Part shown: piece by piece, positions 1-13,151 of the stretch
Layout of the letters: each line of letters opens with the position of its first letter
Position numbering within the stretch: position 1 is the stretch's first letter
The notes under the pieces: model-generated
What the model saw: the letters and a program-made list of their open reading frames with translations, nothing else
Told to the model about the DNA's origin: nothing
The model's database searches: none
Assembly (NCBI GenBank): GCA_015680685.1
Contig: MNCI01029688.1
Coordinates: 559,369-623,368 of the forward strand
Direction: 5' to 3'
DNA: 64,000 nucleotides
DNA from: Gnetum montanum
Taxonomy: Eukaryota > Streptophyta > Gnetopsida > Gnetales > Gnetaceae
Program-made: the position numbers and the translations under genes

Positions 1-890
1 TGGCTCCTTCATTTTTCTATTTTTTTTTATTTCACATTTTTTATTTTTGCAAGTTTTTTATTTTACAACATTTTAATTTTTAAAATTTTTCATATTTTTA
101 TACCATTTTGTGGTTGACACCATCATTCGTACATTTGAACCTTTCTTAAATATTTTACCTTATTTGGTTTGATTTTGATTTTCAAATTTTTACTAATAAA
201 AATGCTTTATTATTGTAGGACACAATGCCACTATTGTTGTTTACTAATGATGGTTTGTGCTTAATCTTGTAATTGTCAATGTCTAGTTTTTATTTTTGAA
301 TTTTGATGTCTGATAACTATGACATGATTTATTTTTTATAGAATAGGCAGTGAGTCCACATCATTTACCCATTGACAAACTCTTGGTTTTCCTTGTTCTG
401 GAAGTTTGAGATCCCTTTCATTAAAGAAACTTTTAATAAATTAGTGACTTCAAAAGTTTGTACAAGGCATAACTTCAAGGGGACTCAATGCTCTTTGCGG
501 TCTTCTACTTACTTAGGTGCTTCAGTGTTTTCATGAATACTTACCATTCCATGACAAAAACTTTAAGAAGTCAAATAAATTCTTTGCATGGTGTGGTTTC
601 CATCCAAAAAGAAAAACATAAAAAATAAACAAAACAAAAAAAAAAAAGAGAAAAAGCCATGACTTCTTAACCTCAATTCGAGATTAAAACCATTAATTTT
701 TAAAGAGTTAACCCTTCCAACACCTTTCAAAATGAATTTTTAACATTAAAACACATAAAATAATTATTAAAATTGATTAAATCAGCCATAATCATAGCTT
801 AGCTAAGTGCAACTATCCTAAGGAGATAAGGTATTCTAATTGTTTCATGTTACACAATAATTGCTAACTAGTAGTCATGTTGTGATTACA
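1..890 (+). other. AT-rich non-coding stretch, possible intron of the following ORF
   Basis: No coding frame is visible. The stretch is very T-rich at its left end and ends in a plausible splice acceptor (gattacag at about 883-890) directly before a readable frame. It resembles the AT-rich intron-like DNA of the plus-strand gene at 30.8-35.6 kb. Calling it an intron is inference. Confidence 0.3.
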
Positions 891-3130
891 GATGGTGCTA
901 AGACCAAAATGACAATAGGAGGAAGGTCCATTACAATCAAGGGAGAAATATCCCAAAGCTAGAAGGGGAAAACAAGAGCAGATCCAAGATCAACTAGAAG
1001 CAACCCATGCAACAAGAGATCTTCGAGAGGAGCCCGAAGTGGAATATGTTCAACAGATTCTCGAAGAAGAAGTTGCAATAGAACAATTGTAGTGTGTGAA
1101 GCATCAAGACCCATACTAAGGCTTCAAGTCACATTAACACAAGTCTTCCTTGACATCATTAAGCCTCATGATATCCAACACTTAGTTCTCTAGGAACTAA
1201 ATGTTGAGCCATTTTTAGAACATGGTCCAGTAGAGGTAAAAGCACAATTTCAAACCTCTTCCATGTGGCCACTCATCACCTCTAGTGGGGTGTGGTTCAT
1301 AGAAGAGATGTACCTCTTCTAAAATAATAAAAGGGTTAGCTTCATAGTGAAGATCAAGCAACATTTAGATTTCCTAGTTAGCTAATGTTATTGCACAAGT
1401 TCTTGGGTTTCCTAATACTAGGACAAAATTAGCAAAGTTGTCTACACAAGTAGAACCTACGGCCAAAAAGGAGTGGACCTAGTGATGTTACAAGGTTGAC
1501 CATAAGGAATTTGATGTGATCAAACCTACAAAATGCATATACTTTAAGATAACATCCTATCACCTAAATTTGATGATGAGGCTCAGCAAGGTAACTACCT
1601 TTTCCACCTAAACATGCATCACACTAAGAGGGAGATTTCAAGTGAACCTTCCATGATTGATCTATTTAGAGATCGAGAAGTGCTTCAAAGGGAATGAACA
1701 TGGAAAGAAAAACCTTATGTTTTCCATGTCTCATTTAGAAACTTTGCAAAAGGATAAGGATCATTTGCTATGTAAATGACATAATCAAGCATACTCCCAT
1801 AGCCTCGTGGTCTAAAATGATGAAGGACAAGACACCTGCCATGTCTAAAGAAGGGGAATAGCAGCCACCACCTCCACCACCTACTTAAGAAACAACACTG
1901 GAGGCCCACATATCCATTAAGAACTTACACAAAATTTGAAAGTAGCTCTTGCATGAGCAAGAGTAGTATGCAAGAACAATTGGCAAAGACCCATTTGTAT
2001 ATTGACTTGTGATGAATCACCTTAATGAGATGACTCATACAATTAGCTAGATGGAAAGATGTAGATCAATATTCTCTACACAATGAATGTAGTTTTCCAT
2101 AAGATTAAATCCTAGTTCCTAAGAGGTAATGATGTCTCTATCTCAATATCATTTATTCTCAAAAATCCCTAGGAATGGTACCTCATTTTTTATACACTTA
2201 GAGGAGGATGAGGGGATAACCCTATTGGTAATGCAACATCAAGGACAATAGACTACTACTAAAGTTATTACTAATCAAACCACTTAATGCACCTGGGGCA
2301 TCTATACCAAACATATCTACACTTCAAGATGTGAAAATGTCTAAAAGCATAGTAAATGGAAGATTGAGTGCAACCCAACATGAAGAGTTCCTAGACCAAC
2401 TAGTAGAGACTAAGCAACTAATTATAGATATCTTTTATTTTCTAAATAATATTACTACAACCTAGTTGGAGCTACTAGAAGAAAATGGCAAATGGAACAT
2501 TTTGGAAGGGTAACTTAAAATAACTTAAGCCAAAAACCAACACTTGATCGTAGAAGTTGGTAAATTGCATGCCTATTTTTCTAATCCTATGGTCTTTAGC
2601 CTAGAAGTAACTAGAGATGAAGCTTTTTAGTAGCTTCAAGAATGACTAAAACAAGCTGAGGAGGAAATAGTGATGGCCACCTTCAACTAGTCCATAGTAG
2701 AAGTAAAAACCTACTCGGTTTAGAAATACTTAGTTCAAATGTGCTAAGAAAATGAATCATTAACTACTGAAAAGAATCACCTATGTAATGTCGATGTACA
2801 AAAGCACCAAATGTAAAACTTCATTCATCAATAGCAAGAATAGCTAGCTAGGGCAAACATAGCATTAAGGAAGTTAACCATGGATAATTGTAATCTATCT
2901 ATGGAGGAGGTCTAAGCCTTCTGCCAAAAATTTACCATTGAGATTACCACCTAGAAAATTGAGGCTATCAAATCTGAAAGAGTTAAGAACCACTATAGAG
3001 ACTAGGTTGTCCTGCAAAAGGTAGTGAATGAGAAGCACATTCAAATGGCTAGGGAAAAAGTAAATGAGGCCTTCCAACAACTCCAGCAAATAAGAGAATT
3101 ATGGAAACGCATCATTCATGCATTCAATGC
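891..3130 (+). pseudogene. Decayed coiled-coil ORF of a retroelement, function unknown
   Basis: I do not recognise a named family. On the plus strand, conceptual translation gives a charged Glu/Gln/Arg-rich start (about 891-1085), then a patchy middle with frame breaks. From about 2440 to 3130 there is a long coiled-coil-like stretch rich in Glu, Lys, Gln and Leu. Stops are frequent and most fall where a CAG or TGG codon would fit. The architecture (acidic linker, then coiled coil) matches a minus-strand ORF at 16.6-14.3 kb and a plus-strand gene at 30.8-35.6 kb, so it is probably a third copy of the same kind of element-borne protein. It is followed 0.5 kb later by composite repeat copy A. 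It is broken and cannot give a full protein. Confidence 0.45.
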
Positions 3131-4069
3131 TTTTAGTTTTTTATTTAATGTTTTCTAGTAATTAAGCTAATTAAGCGAGATAAGCTAGATAGATTAAATA
3201 CATAAGAATGACTACTTTGAGCATAACACATATTTTCTTGGTAATTCCAATAGTGTTATTGCTTAGTACACCTAGTAGCATAGTGCTTGGGAACCTAGCA
3301 TTGGATACATGGATTTAGGATGTCTATGAAAAGTGGGACTATATGCTTATGTTAGGACTAGTTAGAGATTAGTTAGTTAGTTAAATTAGATTAGTCATTA
3401 AATCACTTCATCACTCTTTAAGCATCAAACCATTAAACATAAAATGATAAAAATCATATGCCTTGATTACACTTAACCATACCTTCAAACTTCACAAGTG
3501 TAATTGGGAAGACAATGAATAGCCTTTATGGCAAGATTCACTTCCTAGAAGACCAGTGCACTAGAAACTAGAGAGTCCATGGAATTTGACTAGATTGTGC
3601 TTGAACACTTTTTGATTCATATTGTTTGTCATAGGGGTACCTCATTGCTGATCAAGAACAAAGCTCAATTTTGTAAAGGTTCTGGGATCCTTAAAACTAC
3701 ATTATGAACTTGTTGAAACCTTATGGGGTTAAGTGGTTTTGTAGTGATGAAACACTTCTGAGCAAAGCTTAGATCTTGTACAAGGTGTGATGTCTTTCAA
3801 ACCACATTTTGATCTTGTTAAAACCTTTTGGGATTGCGATTATTCATGGTGATGAAACTCTTCATAGAAAATCTCAAATCTTGTAAAGGTTTTGATTTCC
3901 TCTAAGTCACATTTTGGAAGAAACAAAGTTCGAAGGTATGCATGGATTCTACACTTTGAGTGTGGACATACCAAAGTTTGGGAACCTTGTAAAATTTTTT
4001 GTGTTCATGTGGCTAGTATAAGTTTTAATTAGGTAACTTATTTAACCCTACTTCTAGATTCTCAATTCT

Positions 4070-4745
4070 CATATCTAGTATTAGTATCGATAAGCTAATC
4101 GATGCTAAGTAATGGACAGTTATCTTTGATGGTGACCTTGCTGAGGTCTTGGAAATTGATACAAATATGAATGCTTTCATTTTCCTTGGAAACTACCACT
4201 ATGTTAGATATCTAATTAGCATAGCCAACAACTTAGATGAAACCAACTTGTTAAAGCTTGAAGATCTCATTACGTATTCCTAGGGCTAGATCTAGCCAAA
4301 TTTTATGCACTTTATGTTTTGATAGATTTGATATTGGGATTAAGTATGATGTTATGTTGCACTAATCATGGGTCAAAAACTAGCATATTATTATACAACC
4401 AAGAAAATGCTTTGATGTTATTTTCAAGGACCTTGATGATGTATTGAGCCATATGGGGTTTTATTGAGGAACTTAATTTTAGTGTTTTCTCCTTGCCATT
4501 TTGGGTTGTAACTAGAATTTTTATCAAGAAGTGTTCTATGATGTCCCTAGCCTCTAAGTCAAGGGTTTTAAGTTACATATTTAGACCACTCTAGGGACAT
4601 CTCTATGGACGCTATATGATTTTATAATCTCCCAAGCTCAAAATCTAGACATTAAAGGTCAATTAATTATTCAACATCATTGTATAATCCATTCAAATCC
4701 AAGGGTAAGTCAAGTTGTGCCCATGCATCCATAATTTGATCTTTC
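4070..4745 (-). pseudogene. Ty3/gypsy reverse transcriptase N-terminal fragment
   Basis: Read on the minus strand, this encodes the linker and start of a Ty3/gypsy reverse transcriptase: the segment before the RT fingers, then a degenerate form of the family's K-N-G-x-I-R-x-C-V-D-F-R-D-L-N motif, then a K-D-N-x-P-L-x-x-I-D motif. It breaks off at the LTR junction near 4,065, before the catalytic motif. Several in-frame stops and frame breaks are present. The same fragment lies at 27,721-28,400. It is a remnant of the pol gene of a Tat-type element. Confidence 0.75.
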
Positions 4746-5039
4746 ATGTTAACAAAAATACATTAAATAGCATATGCATTGTATAAACATCAAAATAATG
4801 CCAAATATTTGCAATAATAAGGCATTACATGATCAAATATGATCAAAGGAAGAACAAACCAAGGTTAGGCTTGAATAGGATCATAAAATGGTAAGTTAGG
4901 ACCATGGATCTTGTGTACACTACTAGAGTAGAAAAAAACTTAGTAAAAATAATTGAAATAGGAAAAAAGCTCATGCAAACTAGTTGTAATCTACTAATAA
5001 AGAGGATTTTCATTATTTATACACTAAAAAAGGTTAAAG

Positions 5040-6870
5040 TAGTGAATCTTAAACATGTGGGGACTATTTCCTCATAATGTGACCAGCTTGAACTACCATC
5101 ACAACATGTGGAAGTCAAATCCCTAACATGTACAAGATCCTTATCAATTTGAAGTTGTTTTAACATATTCTAACCACCCCTAGGCTATGCAAGGCTATTG
5201 TGAGGCTTATTTAGCTACATCAAGCTATGGATTAGCATGTTTGGGTTGGGTCTTGGTCTACCAAAACTTCACACACTAGCTAGAATGTGGCATAGGATGT
5301 CCCATCATGTAAAATCAAAAACCAATTTTTCTAGCTTACAAAGATTAAGTTTTTAACTATTCTTTCATCCTAATGTTTCTGGATCTTGCTAGTTAACTTT
5401 TTAGTAGTTTTGAACGTGTTGTATCTCAAATGGAAACTTCCCATGCTATCCTAAACACTATCCAACATGTGGAACATGATTTCCATTATGTGAAATAGGA
5501 CTTGGCAATTTTCATAGGTTTCAAACTAGCTTTTTACATATTTCCAAGTTCCTAAGGTAGAATTAGAGCTATATTAAAATAATTTTAGCACTTTTAGGCA
5601 CTTTAAGCAAGCTTTTAAGTATGGTGAGTCTCTTGTGGAATCCCTACATGCTACCTAGGATATGCAAACTACCTTTCCATCATGTGGACTTTAGAACCAT
5701 CATTCAATGAATTATTAAGATCATTTTCTTACTATCTCTATTAGCTTGAATCTTTCAAGATGCATCAAGGAACTAATGGGTAGCTATTTCCTAGATATGA
5801 ATCATTGAAAAGTTCACATGTTGACCTCAAATACTAGCTAGCATGTGGAACTAGTAGTCCATCATGTGGGATTTGGCCAAGTATTTTTTGAGCTATTTTG
5901 ACTTAGGTTTTGGACATTTTAGGCTCTTAAGGAGTTCCTACGATAGGGAGAAGGCTTCAGCAAGTCTTATGACCATTTTAGGTAGATTTTAATGCCCCTA
6001 GAAGTTTCTAATACATCCACATATTGCTCCAAATGCAAACTTGTGTGTGGGACCTATCTACCTAACATATGGGATCCAAATTAGGTCCTAATTGATTAAA
6101 AGATCAAATTTGTACTAAAGTTTCCACTCATAGACCATGTGAAGCTCTTGGGCAAATTGGTAGGTGGTTCATGTATCACAATTTTACTTGTTTGAGGTCC
6201 ACATGATAAGCCGACACATCAACTAGCATGTGAACTTGATATCCCATCATGTGGGACTCAACACTATTAATTTTGAATGACTTTGGCCTCATTCTTTGGT
6301 TTCTTGAGGCCTTTGGATTAGTGGCTAGGGTTTAGTATTTAAAATAGTTGTTTGAATATCATGAGAAGTAATGTAAGAGCTTTTTTTAATCTCACATGCT
6401 GCTCCACATGCTAGCCAACATGTGAAACTTGTGTGCTCATTGTGTAAAGCTCAAACTCAACATTTCTTGGCCCAAAAAATGTCAAAACTCAACTTTTCTT
6501 CCACTTTATGTCTTTGAAATCCTACCAATAAAATTTTAAGAAATTTTAAGCATTGAAAACTAGTCAAAAATCCTTCCACACTACCCCACATGCTCGCCAT
6601 TGTGTGGAGTCTATGTGTCCATGATGTGAAACAAAGATTACCTATTTTTAGTCTTTTCAACATTAGTTTTGGAGCTTTGGAGTTTCTAGTGTTAATGCCT
6701 AGGATTTTGGATGAACATCTACAATTTTTGATGTTGTTGAATGCTAGAGAAGGTTCTATTGAAGCTTACACACTACCCCACATGCTAGCCAATGTGTGCA
6801 ATATGTATGCTCAATGTGTAAGAGCTTTGAACAAAAGTCTTCTAAGGCCCATATTAATAAAAAATTGACC
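5040..6870. repeat. Degenerate ~190-bp tandem array, copy A
   Basis: A core of the type CACATGCTAGCC..CATGTGGGAC, followed by a second CATGTGGGAC-like block, recurs near 5,044, 5,275, 5,440, 5,645, 5,820, 6,015, 6,210, 6,400, 6,575 and 6,770. That is a spacing of about 165-230 bp and about ten diverged units. The core is close to an inverted repeat (CACATG against CATGTG). The array sits directly upstream, in minus-strand terms, of the reverse-transcriptase fragment in both composite copies. Confidence 0.7.
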
Positions 6871-7033
6871 AAAAGCTAATGTTGGGGATATAAAATTGGG
6901 AATTTGTTTAGAAAATCCAATATATTAAGCTAATATTCCACATGATTCTAAACTCATCATGCAAAGTGGTTCTAGTTTTGGTTCCAAGGATTTGAAGTGT
7001 AGTGTACAATCTTCTTAGTAAAGTTTTGAATTA

Positions 7034-7224
7034 CATGATTCTTTGAAATGTTTAAATAAATTTACATTCATAGTCAATTTTCAAGATTTTAATCTTTTGC
7101 CTATATAATTCTCAACTTTGTTCATATATCATCTAAAGAAATCCATTACCTTAAATATATGACAAATCAAAAATATGTAACTATAATATATATATAATCA
7201 TCTATAAATGTAATGAAGTAAGAG
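7034..7224. other. Unassigned spacer
   Basis: AT-rich sequence between the end of composite copy A and the minus-strand Copia fragment. I see no gene, repeat or RNA in it. Confidence 0.5.
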
Positions 7225-8420
7225 GTACTATGTATTACCTTAATTTTCATTGGCCCACAATTGTTAGAATGGATTAACTATAATGAAACATTAGTTCTAG
7301 TAGCTTTTTCAAATGATTTTCTACTTGATTTTCCTACGAGACAATGCTTACAAGTTTGGACACTAGCTTTAGTGGGTGGCCCTAATAAGCTTACTCTAGC
7401 TAATATTTTCATCCTTTCTTATCTGATATGGGCAAACCCAATATGCCATATAACAAAATTATCACCAACATTAGTCATAGAAGCGTATAATTAAAAAATA
7501 TCTATCTTCTTTATTAGGATATTTAATATATAGCTTAAGGAAACCATTGTTAATAAAACTATTTTCATAACAAACTGAGTCTAAATCAATTGTAATTGAA
7601 TCATCTTTAAACATAAAATTGAAATCCAAATTCAACAAAGTAGTAATAGAAAGTAAATTATGTTAAATTTCTAATGCATAAAGGACAATAATAAGATATA
7701 AAATGCAACATCATTGCATGACAATATTATATGTACCAATTCATAATACATCTATGTTAGAGGTATTCCCCATATATGTCTTTTTACTTCCTATTGAAAT
7801 TCAATGGCACTTTATAAAGGTAACACAGTCTCCCACTACATGGTCAATTAATCTTGAGTATACAATCCATATGATGAAAGATTTAGTAATTAGAATACTA
7901 TATGAGACAAAAGAATCATTATAATTCTAGTACATTCACAGGTGAATTATTCTTATTTATTGTATTTAAAATAAGTTATCTTAGAATTTTCTTTCATACC
8001 TTCCCTTTTTCCTCTTGATCTTATCCTCCTTAGTCTTTTTAGTAGAGGTTATTACTAAGAGGAAATACCATGTCTTATTTTTCTTTAGTTGTTGGATTTT
8101 TAGGTATTGGAAATAGTAGCATACACATTAGATGTCCTAGTAGTTATCAAGAAATCAAGTTTTAAATGATGTGTAATACCTTCAAATATATTTATATTCT
8201 AATTGTGTGTCAGGTTAACCTACATATCTTCCTAAGAGTTTGGGAGTGAGAAAATAATCACCTATACTAGCTATTTGTCCATGAGCCTATTCTCAAAAAC
8301 CTTAAACTCTCAAATCATATATGAAATTATCCTAAGGTATTATTTCATAATATTATGAGAAAACTTCTAATAATTATTAAACTTGAGAGTTAGAAGAAAC
8401 ATTGTATCTTTATAAGATTT
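7225..8420 (-). pseudogene. Copia-type gag / protease / pre-integrase fragment
   Basis: On the minus strand, from 8,420 downward, the order is that of a Ty1/copia polyprotein. There is a gag segment (about 8,400-8,150, with a degenerate S-L-P-x-S motif), a broken CCHC zinc knuckle (about 7,990-7,930) and a protease region (about 7,925-7,600). Last comes the GAG-pre-integrase domain with its W-H-x-x-x-x-H and C-x-x-C-x-x-G-K pattern (about 7,490-7,225). The protease D-S-G is replaced by Y-S-R. Stops and frame breaks are frequent. It ends abruptly at 7,225, and a plus-strand Copia fragment starts head to head at about 8,460. Confidence 0.7.
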
Positions 8421-8459
8421 CCTAACCACTGTAAGGGATATGTGTTCATTAGAAAACTA

Positions 8460-10345
8460 TCAAATTAAAGTGTGATTGAGATAGAGTCAACTAATGTTGA
8501 GTTTCTTCAGGAGGTTTTTCCTTATCCAAGAGAAATAGATAAAAATTTTACTTTTTATGAAGTAGAGGATCTTGATTTTGGTGCTATTATCAAATCAATA
8601 AACAATTGAAAGGAAAATTTCTCAACTTCTTGGAAATATTTTTAGTAACTTACCCATCAATGGATCACCTTCATAATATAAAATTGCTTAAGAATCTTAG
8701 CTACATAAGAGCACTTAGATAAGCATTCCTCGTCATGATTCTATGATTGAAGAGGAAGTACTTATGACAAATGTGTATGATCATGATCCATGTACATATG
8801 ATGAGGCTCTATTATCATCTACTACTAAGCAATAGATAAATGCTATGATGAAAGAAATGAAGTATATGAAGACCAATCATGTCTATTTAGGTTGACCTTC
8901 CATTTGACAACATAGCCATCAAAAATATGAGTTTTAAAGATTAAGTGTATCGTAGATTTTTCAATCAAACATTATAAGACATGGCTTAGTTCAATGTTGT
9001 ATATCCAACAGGAAGATATTAATTATGAATAACCTTTCTTACTTGTAGTAATATTTGCTTCATCTATCTCATTCTAGCTATAGTTTCATATCTTAATTTG
9101 GAACATTACTAAATGGATGTTAAGACTACATTTCTATATGAAGAACTAGATTAGGAAATTTACATGATGTAACTATGTGTATTCATGATAAATGGTCAAT
9201 AACACAAGTTTTTTAGACTCTACTAATCTAATTATGAGTTAAAATAGTCATTTAGATACTGGTACTTTAGACTCCATTGAGCCATCACTACTGATGGATT
9301 TACAATTATTAAAGAAGATCATTGTGTATATGTCAAATAATCCAATAAAAGTTTTGTTAACCCTTTTTTGTATGTAAATCATATTTTACTAGTTCATAAT
9401 GGTGAAGAGATGGTTATCACCATAAAAAGTTAACTACCCTCAAAATTTTTGATGTAGAACATGAGTGAAGTAGATTTTATGCTTGGTGTAAAGATCCTAA
9501 TGGATTGTTCAAGAAGACTTCTTAGTTATCATAAGAAACTTACCTAAATAAAATTATTGAGAAATTAAAAATGCATAATTGCAAATCCATTGATATGTCT
9601 ATTGCGAAATATGATAATTTAAGTCTTAATCATTGCCTAAAAAATCTTAATATCATAGAAAGAATGCATTGTGTGTCATGCTAATGTAGATGGGAGCTCT
9701 ATTTACACAATGATATGTACTTGATCTAACATATGCTTTGTAGAAAGGCTAATTAGTTATTACTAGTCAAAGCCTAGAACTTTATATTGAAAATAAATTA
9801 AGAGCATTCTTCACTTTATGAAAGTAACTATGAACTATATCCTTTGTTATCAACAATTGAATTTGTAGCTCATGGATTATATTAATATTGATTTGGTTGG
9901 TGACCCAAATCAATGCAAATTGATATCAATATATGCTTTATTTCTAAATCATGTTTTCATATCTTAGAGTAGTAAGAATTAGAATTTTATATCTTTTTTT
10001 ACAATAGAGGTAGAGTTTGTTACAAATTTAGCATAACACAAGAAGCCATTTGGTTGAGGAGGTTCTTTCAGGAACTTGGAATTTTTGTGTATGCATTAGG
10101 ACTTGTGATGATCTATTGTGATAGCATGGTGGCACTTTCATATTAAAAGGACTCTAAGTATGATAGAAAGTTAAAGAAAATTGATATTAAATATAATTTT
10201 ATTCAAGAAGCAATCATAAATGAGAAATTGATTCTACAATATATTTTTACAAGTCATATGGTAGTACATCCTCTAACTAAGCCCCTTTTTAAAGATGTAT
10301 TTATTAGTCATGTTAGAGTCTTGGGGCTACATATAATTTAATTTT
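8460..10345 (+). pseudogene. Copia-type reverse transcriptase and RNase H fragment
   Basis: Plus-strand remnant of the Ty1/copia pol C-terminus. Visible pieces are the segment before RT (P-x-T-Y-D-E-A-L at about 8,790), the M-D-V-K-T-x-F-L motif (about 9,115) and a decayed Y-V-D-D-x-L region (about 9,370; the second aspartate region is altered). Then follow the L-G-V-K-I and S-R-R-L-L-S segments (about 9,480-9,530), the M-C-T-x-x-x-I-C-F segment (about 9,715), and RNase H running to the H-V-R-x-L-G end (about 10,300-10,330). Many stops and at least several frameshifts make it non-functional. It covers roughly the last third of a normal Copia polyprotein. Orientation is opposite to the neighbouring Copia piece. 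Confidence 0.8.
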
Positions 10346-11180
10346 ATGCATGAGTGATCACTTCTTATATCATGTATTGAGTACATTATTCATTTATGCA
10401 TATACTTTCTCTTTCATATATAATGTAAGTATTTCCTTTATGTGTATATGGATCACATAAGTATGTCATCAGGTTTGATTAGTTCACTCACATGAACAAT
10501 CATACTTTAGCATTTGTATACTAGTGAGTACAAGATGAGAAATCTAAATTATCACCTTGAAATATAGACCAAGATGAAAAATTTATAAGAAGACTAAATA
10601 TGAATGATCCCATGATTTATATTAGTTTGAATGTTAAGGCTATATGTGAGTTCTTTTTTATTGCATCAAAATAATTGGATTATTTACTAAAAAAGTAATT
10701 GAACTAAGATCTATACAATATTAGAGAGAGAGAGATACACTCACTTATAGTTAATACTCTTTATCATAGCATGTATATCTTGGTACATGTGCTAATTGAC
10801 CAAGTGTAAGGAGATAGATAAATGAATCCCTACTTCTTCATTATATAATTCCTTATGAATATTACATAGTTATTCAAAATAGATATCCTTTTGAACCATT
10901 AACTATGTCATGAAGTAAAAGGTTAATGATCACTACTTTGGAATGCTACTTATGATCATGAATGATGTAATCTCCAAAGACATTACCAAAAAATTAGTTG
11001 ATCTAGAGCCTAGTGATATTGGGATACTAGGAAGATGTTTTCATCATATCTATGCATTTTATTCATAGTCAATGGGTTATATTACCTTTGAATTATGATA
11101 TGATGATTAATATTTTATGTTATGCATTATAAATGATAGGTCAACAATGGCTCCTAGAGGAATTAGACACACTTGGACTG

Positions 11181-11181
<1 letters not shown>

Positions 11182-11216
<35 letters not shown>
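11182..11216. repeat. (TG)n microsatellite
   Basis: An uninterrupted run of about 17 TG units, the longest perfect simple repeat in the window. Confidence 0.95.
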
Positions 11217-11219
<3 letters not shown>

Positions 11220-11334
11220 GATATGTTTAGGGAATCTATGAGCTATTCTAATATTTATGTATTTATTTTGGTCTTAATTGGTTACTAATATATAGTTCTT
11301 AAACATTAAGATAGAACTCGATGGATCACACTAT

Positions 11335-11565
11335 GGATTTACATATATAAAAATAATTTAGTTGATAGATGAGCACAATTAGAGCCTTTATTCCATCCTA
11401 TCATCAATGAATGGGAGAATGTTATGTTCATGTGCATTAGGGCACATCAAGTTTACATATATAAAAAGAATTAATTGATCGATGAGCATAGTTGGAGCCT
11501 TTATGACATCCTATCATGGATGACTAGGATAATGTTAGGTTCATATGCATTAGGGAATATCAATT
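11335..11565. repeat. Two-copy ~115-bp tandem duplication
   Basis: Two adjacent diverged copies each start with tttacatatataaaaa, run through a 'gagcctttat..catcctatcat' block and end in a 'gcattagggcacatca'-like block. The copies begin near 11,338 and 11,452. Confidence 0.75.
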
Positions 11566-13151
11566 ACTTATGATTGAGCATGTCAAGACTGATGGAAGTG
11601 CCTATTGTTACTATTGAACCTTGCTATCATTACAATTGCAATGAGCTTTTCTACCCATCCCACTCCATCACTCATCCATGTTATGGAGTTAATAAGGTTG
11701 ATGATTGATGTTTTTCTTTGGCTACTTCCTTCTTGATTTTGTACTTCCATCATGGAAATAAATGTTAGCTATTTGTATGTCATTTGAGGTTCTCTATTGT
11801 TCTTTCTTGTTGGAGTAACCACTACTCTTCACTTAATCATTACTTGTGTTTTTATGCACATTGTTTCTTGTTGTTATTTCTATTATCATTGTTCACCACT
11901 ACTACTACTGTAGCTACTTGCTATTGATTTAGTTATTGTATCTTTTAGATTTTCACACTTATAGCTATGTGTTCTTGCCACTTTATAGCCTACTCTAATT
12001 CCCTATTCCCATAGCTCATTTAGTAGTCTTACAAATATTTATACTTGGTACATTAATCTTTAAGAGATATCATTTTACAAGTGTCCCTTGAACCCTCCAT
12101 TATGTTATCTAGCTCTAACTTATTTTTATTCAAAAAGCCTTACCAAAAGAGTTTGTTCCACAAAATGAGACCACTTTTTAGAAATCTAATGTATTGCATA
12201 TTTTCACTTCAATTATTTAGTAGCATCATAGTTTCTAATTACTATATTAAATATGATTATATAGATTAAAATGGTAAAGGGATGAAGAGTATATATTAAA
12301 TTTAACACAGCTTTAGAACAAATGCATGATCTAGAAAAAGTAAAATTAAACTTCTGTCATGTATAAGCTTCATTCAATGAGTTGGCAAAGGGTTCATGGG
12401 ACATCCATAAATTTTACCATATTATCTAAATTTGTTATATCTAAGCTAGAAGTACAAATCCAAAGATCAATTTTGAGTCATTTTCTTAACATGGTGTTCA
12501 ATACCCATGATGATCATGTCAAAGCCTTGTAAAAAACATTTGGGTGTCTTGCAAATTCTTTATGCTTTTCACATAACCAAACATTTCTATTTCCATTTCC
12601 ATAATTATTTTCTTCAAATTAATTTCAAAAGCCTTTGGCATCACTAAAAATCACATGGTTGAGATTTTTTGAATTAAGTTAATAGTAGTTTCAAAGAAGA
12701 CTCTAACCTTCAACAAATGCTTTACTGCTACATGCAAAGGCTTCATGTGATGAAAATAGTCTATTTGAGGAGCTTCCTAATATTACATTAACCTATGGTT
12801 TATTTTCTGTCCATGATTCTATACTCAATGACTTGTAGAAAAGGTTTTCAATTAGGATAGTATATCACCTAAAATAAGGATTTTATTATCATACTTCTCA
12901 TTATCTTACACCTAGAATAAGATCTTGGAATACTTGTATTGTTCTTCTAATACATACCTAAAATATTATTTAAAATCATAGCTCTCATGCTTATAGTTGT
13001 GATGAATAGAAAGTCATGTTGATTTTACCTTAGTATCATTCCTTCAAATATCTCTCTTGACATCATTTAAAGGGTAGTACAATAGCAACATAGCCCAATA
13101 GTAAGCTATCTATCTATCCTCTCCTTGCCTAGGATAAATGGATAACTTTAG

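Larger units (their letters stand above)
3645..7033. repeat. Composite repeat copy A (homologous to 27,288-30,647)
   Basis: A ~3.4-kb segment that aligns by eye in direct orientation with 27,288-30,647. In order it holds the 3' part of an LTR (3,645 to about 4,065), a minus-strand reverse-transcriptase piece (about 4,070-4,745) and a degenerate ~190-bp tandem array (about 5,040-6,870). Similarity stops near 7,033 (30,647 in the other copy). The LTR/RT junction is the same in both copies, so the LTR was already inserted when the segment was duplicated. The two copies differ at many positions, so the event is old. Confidence 0.75.
10346..13151. other. Unassigned AT-rich region with small repeats
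   Basis: No coding region I can support. It may include the 3' end and LTR of the preceding Copia element, but I could not find LTR boundaries. It holds the (GT)n tract at 11,182-11,216 and a two-copy ~115-bp tandem duplication at about 11,335-11,565. The short plus-strand frame at 12,081-12,269 has no recognisable motif. Confidence 0.45.

Noticed and set aside
6457-6868. Open frames on both strands in the ~190-bp array
   Set aside because: They follow the tandem repeat and differ from the aligned copy B by frame breaks; no protein motif.
5040-6870. Regularly spaced repeats as a CRISPR-like array
   Set aside because: Units are ~190 bp, diverged, with no constant short repeat and unique spacers. 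The genome is clearly eukaryotic.
7261-7924. Plus-strand open frames of 73-77 codons
   Set aside because: They are shadows of the minus-strand Copia protease and pre-integrase domain.
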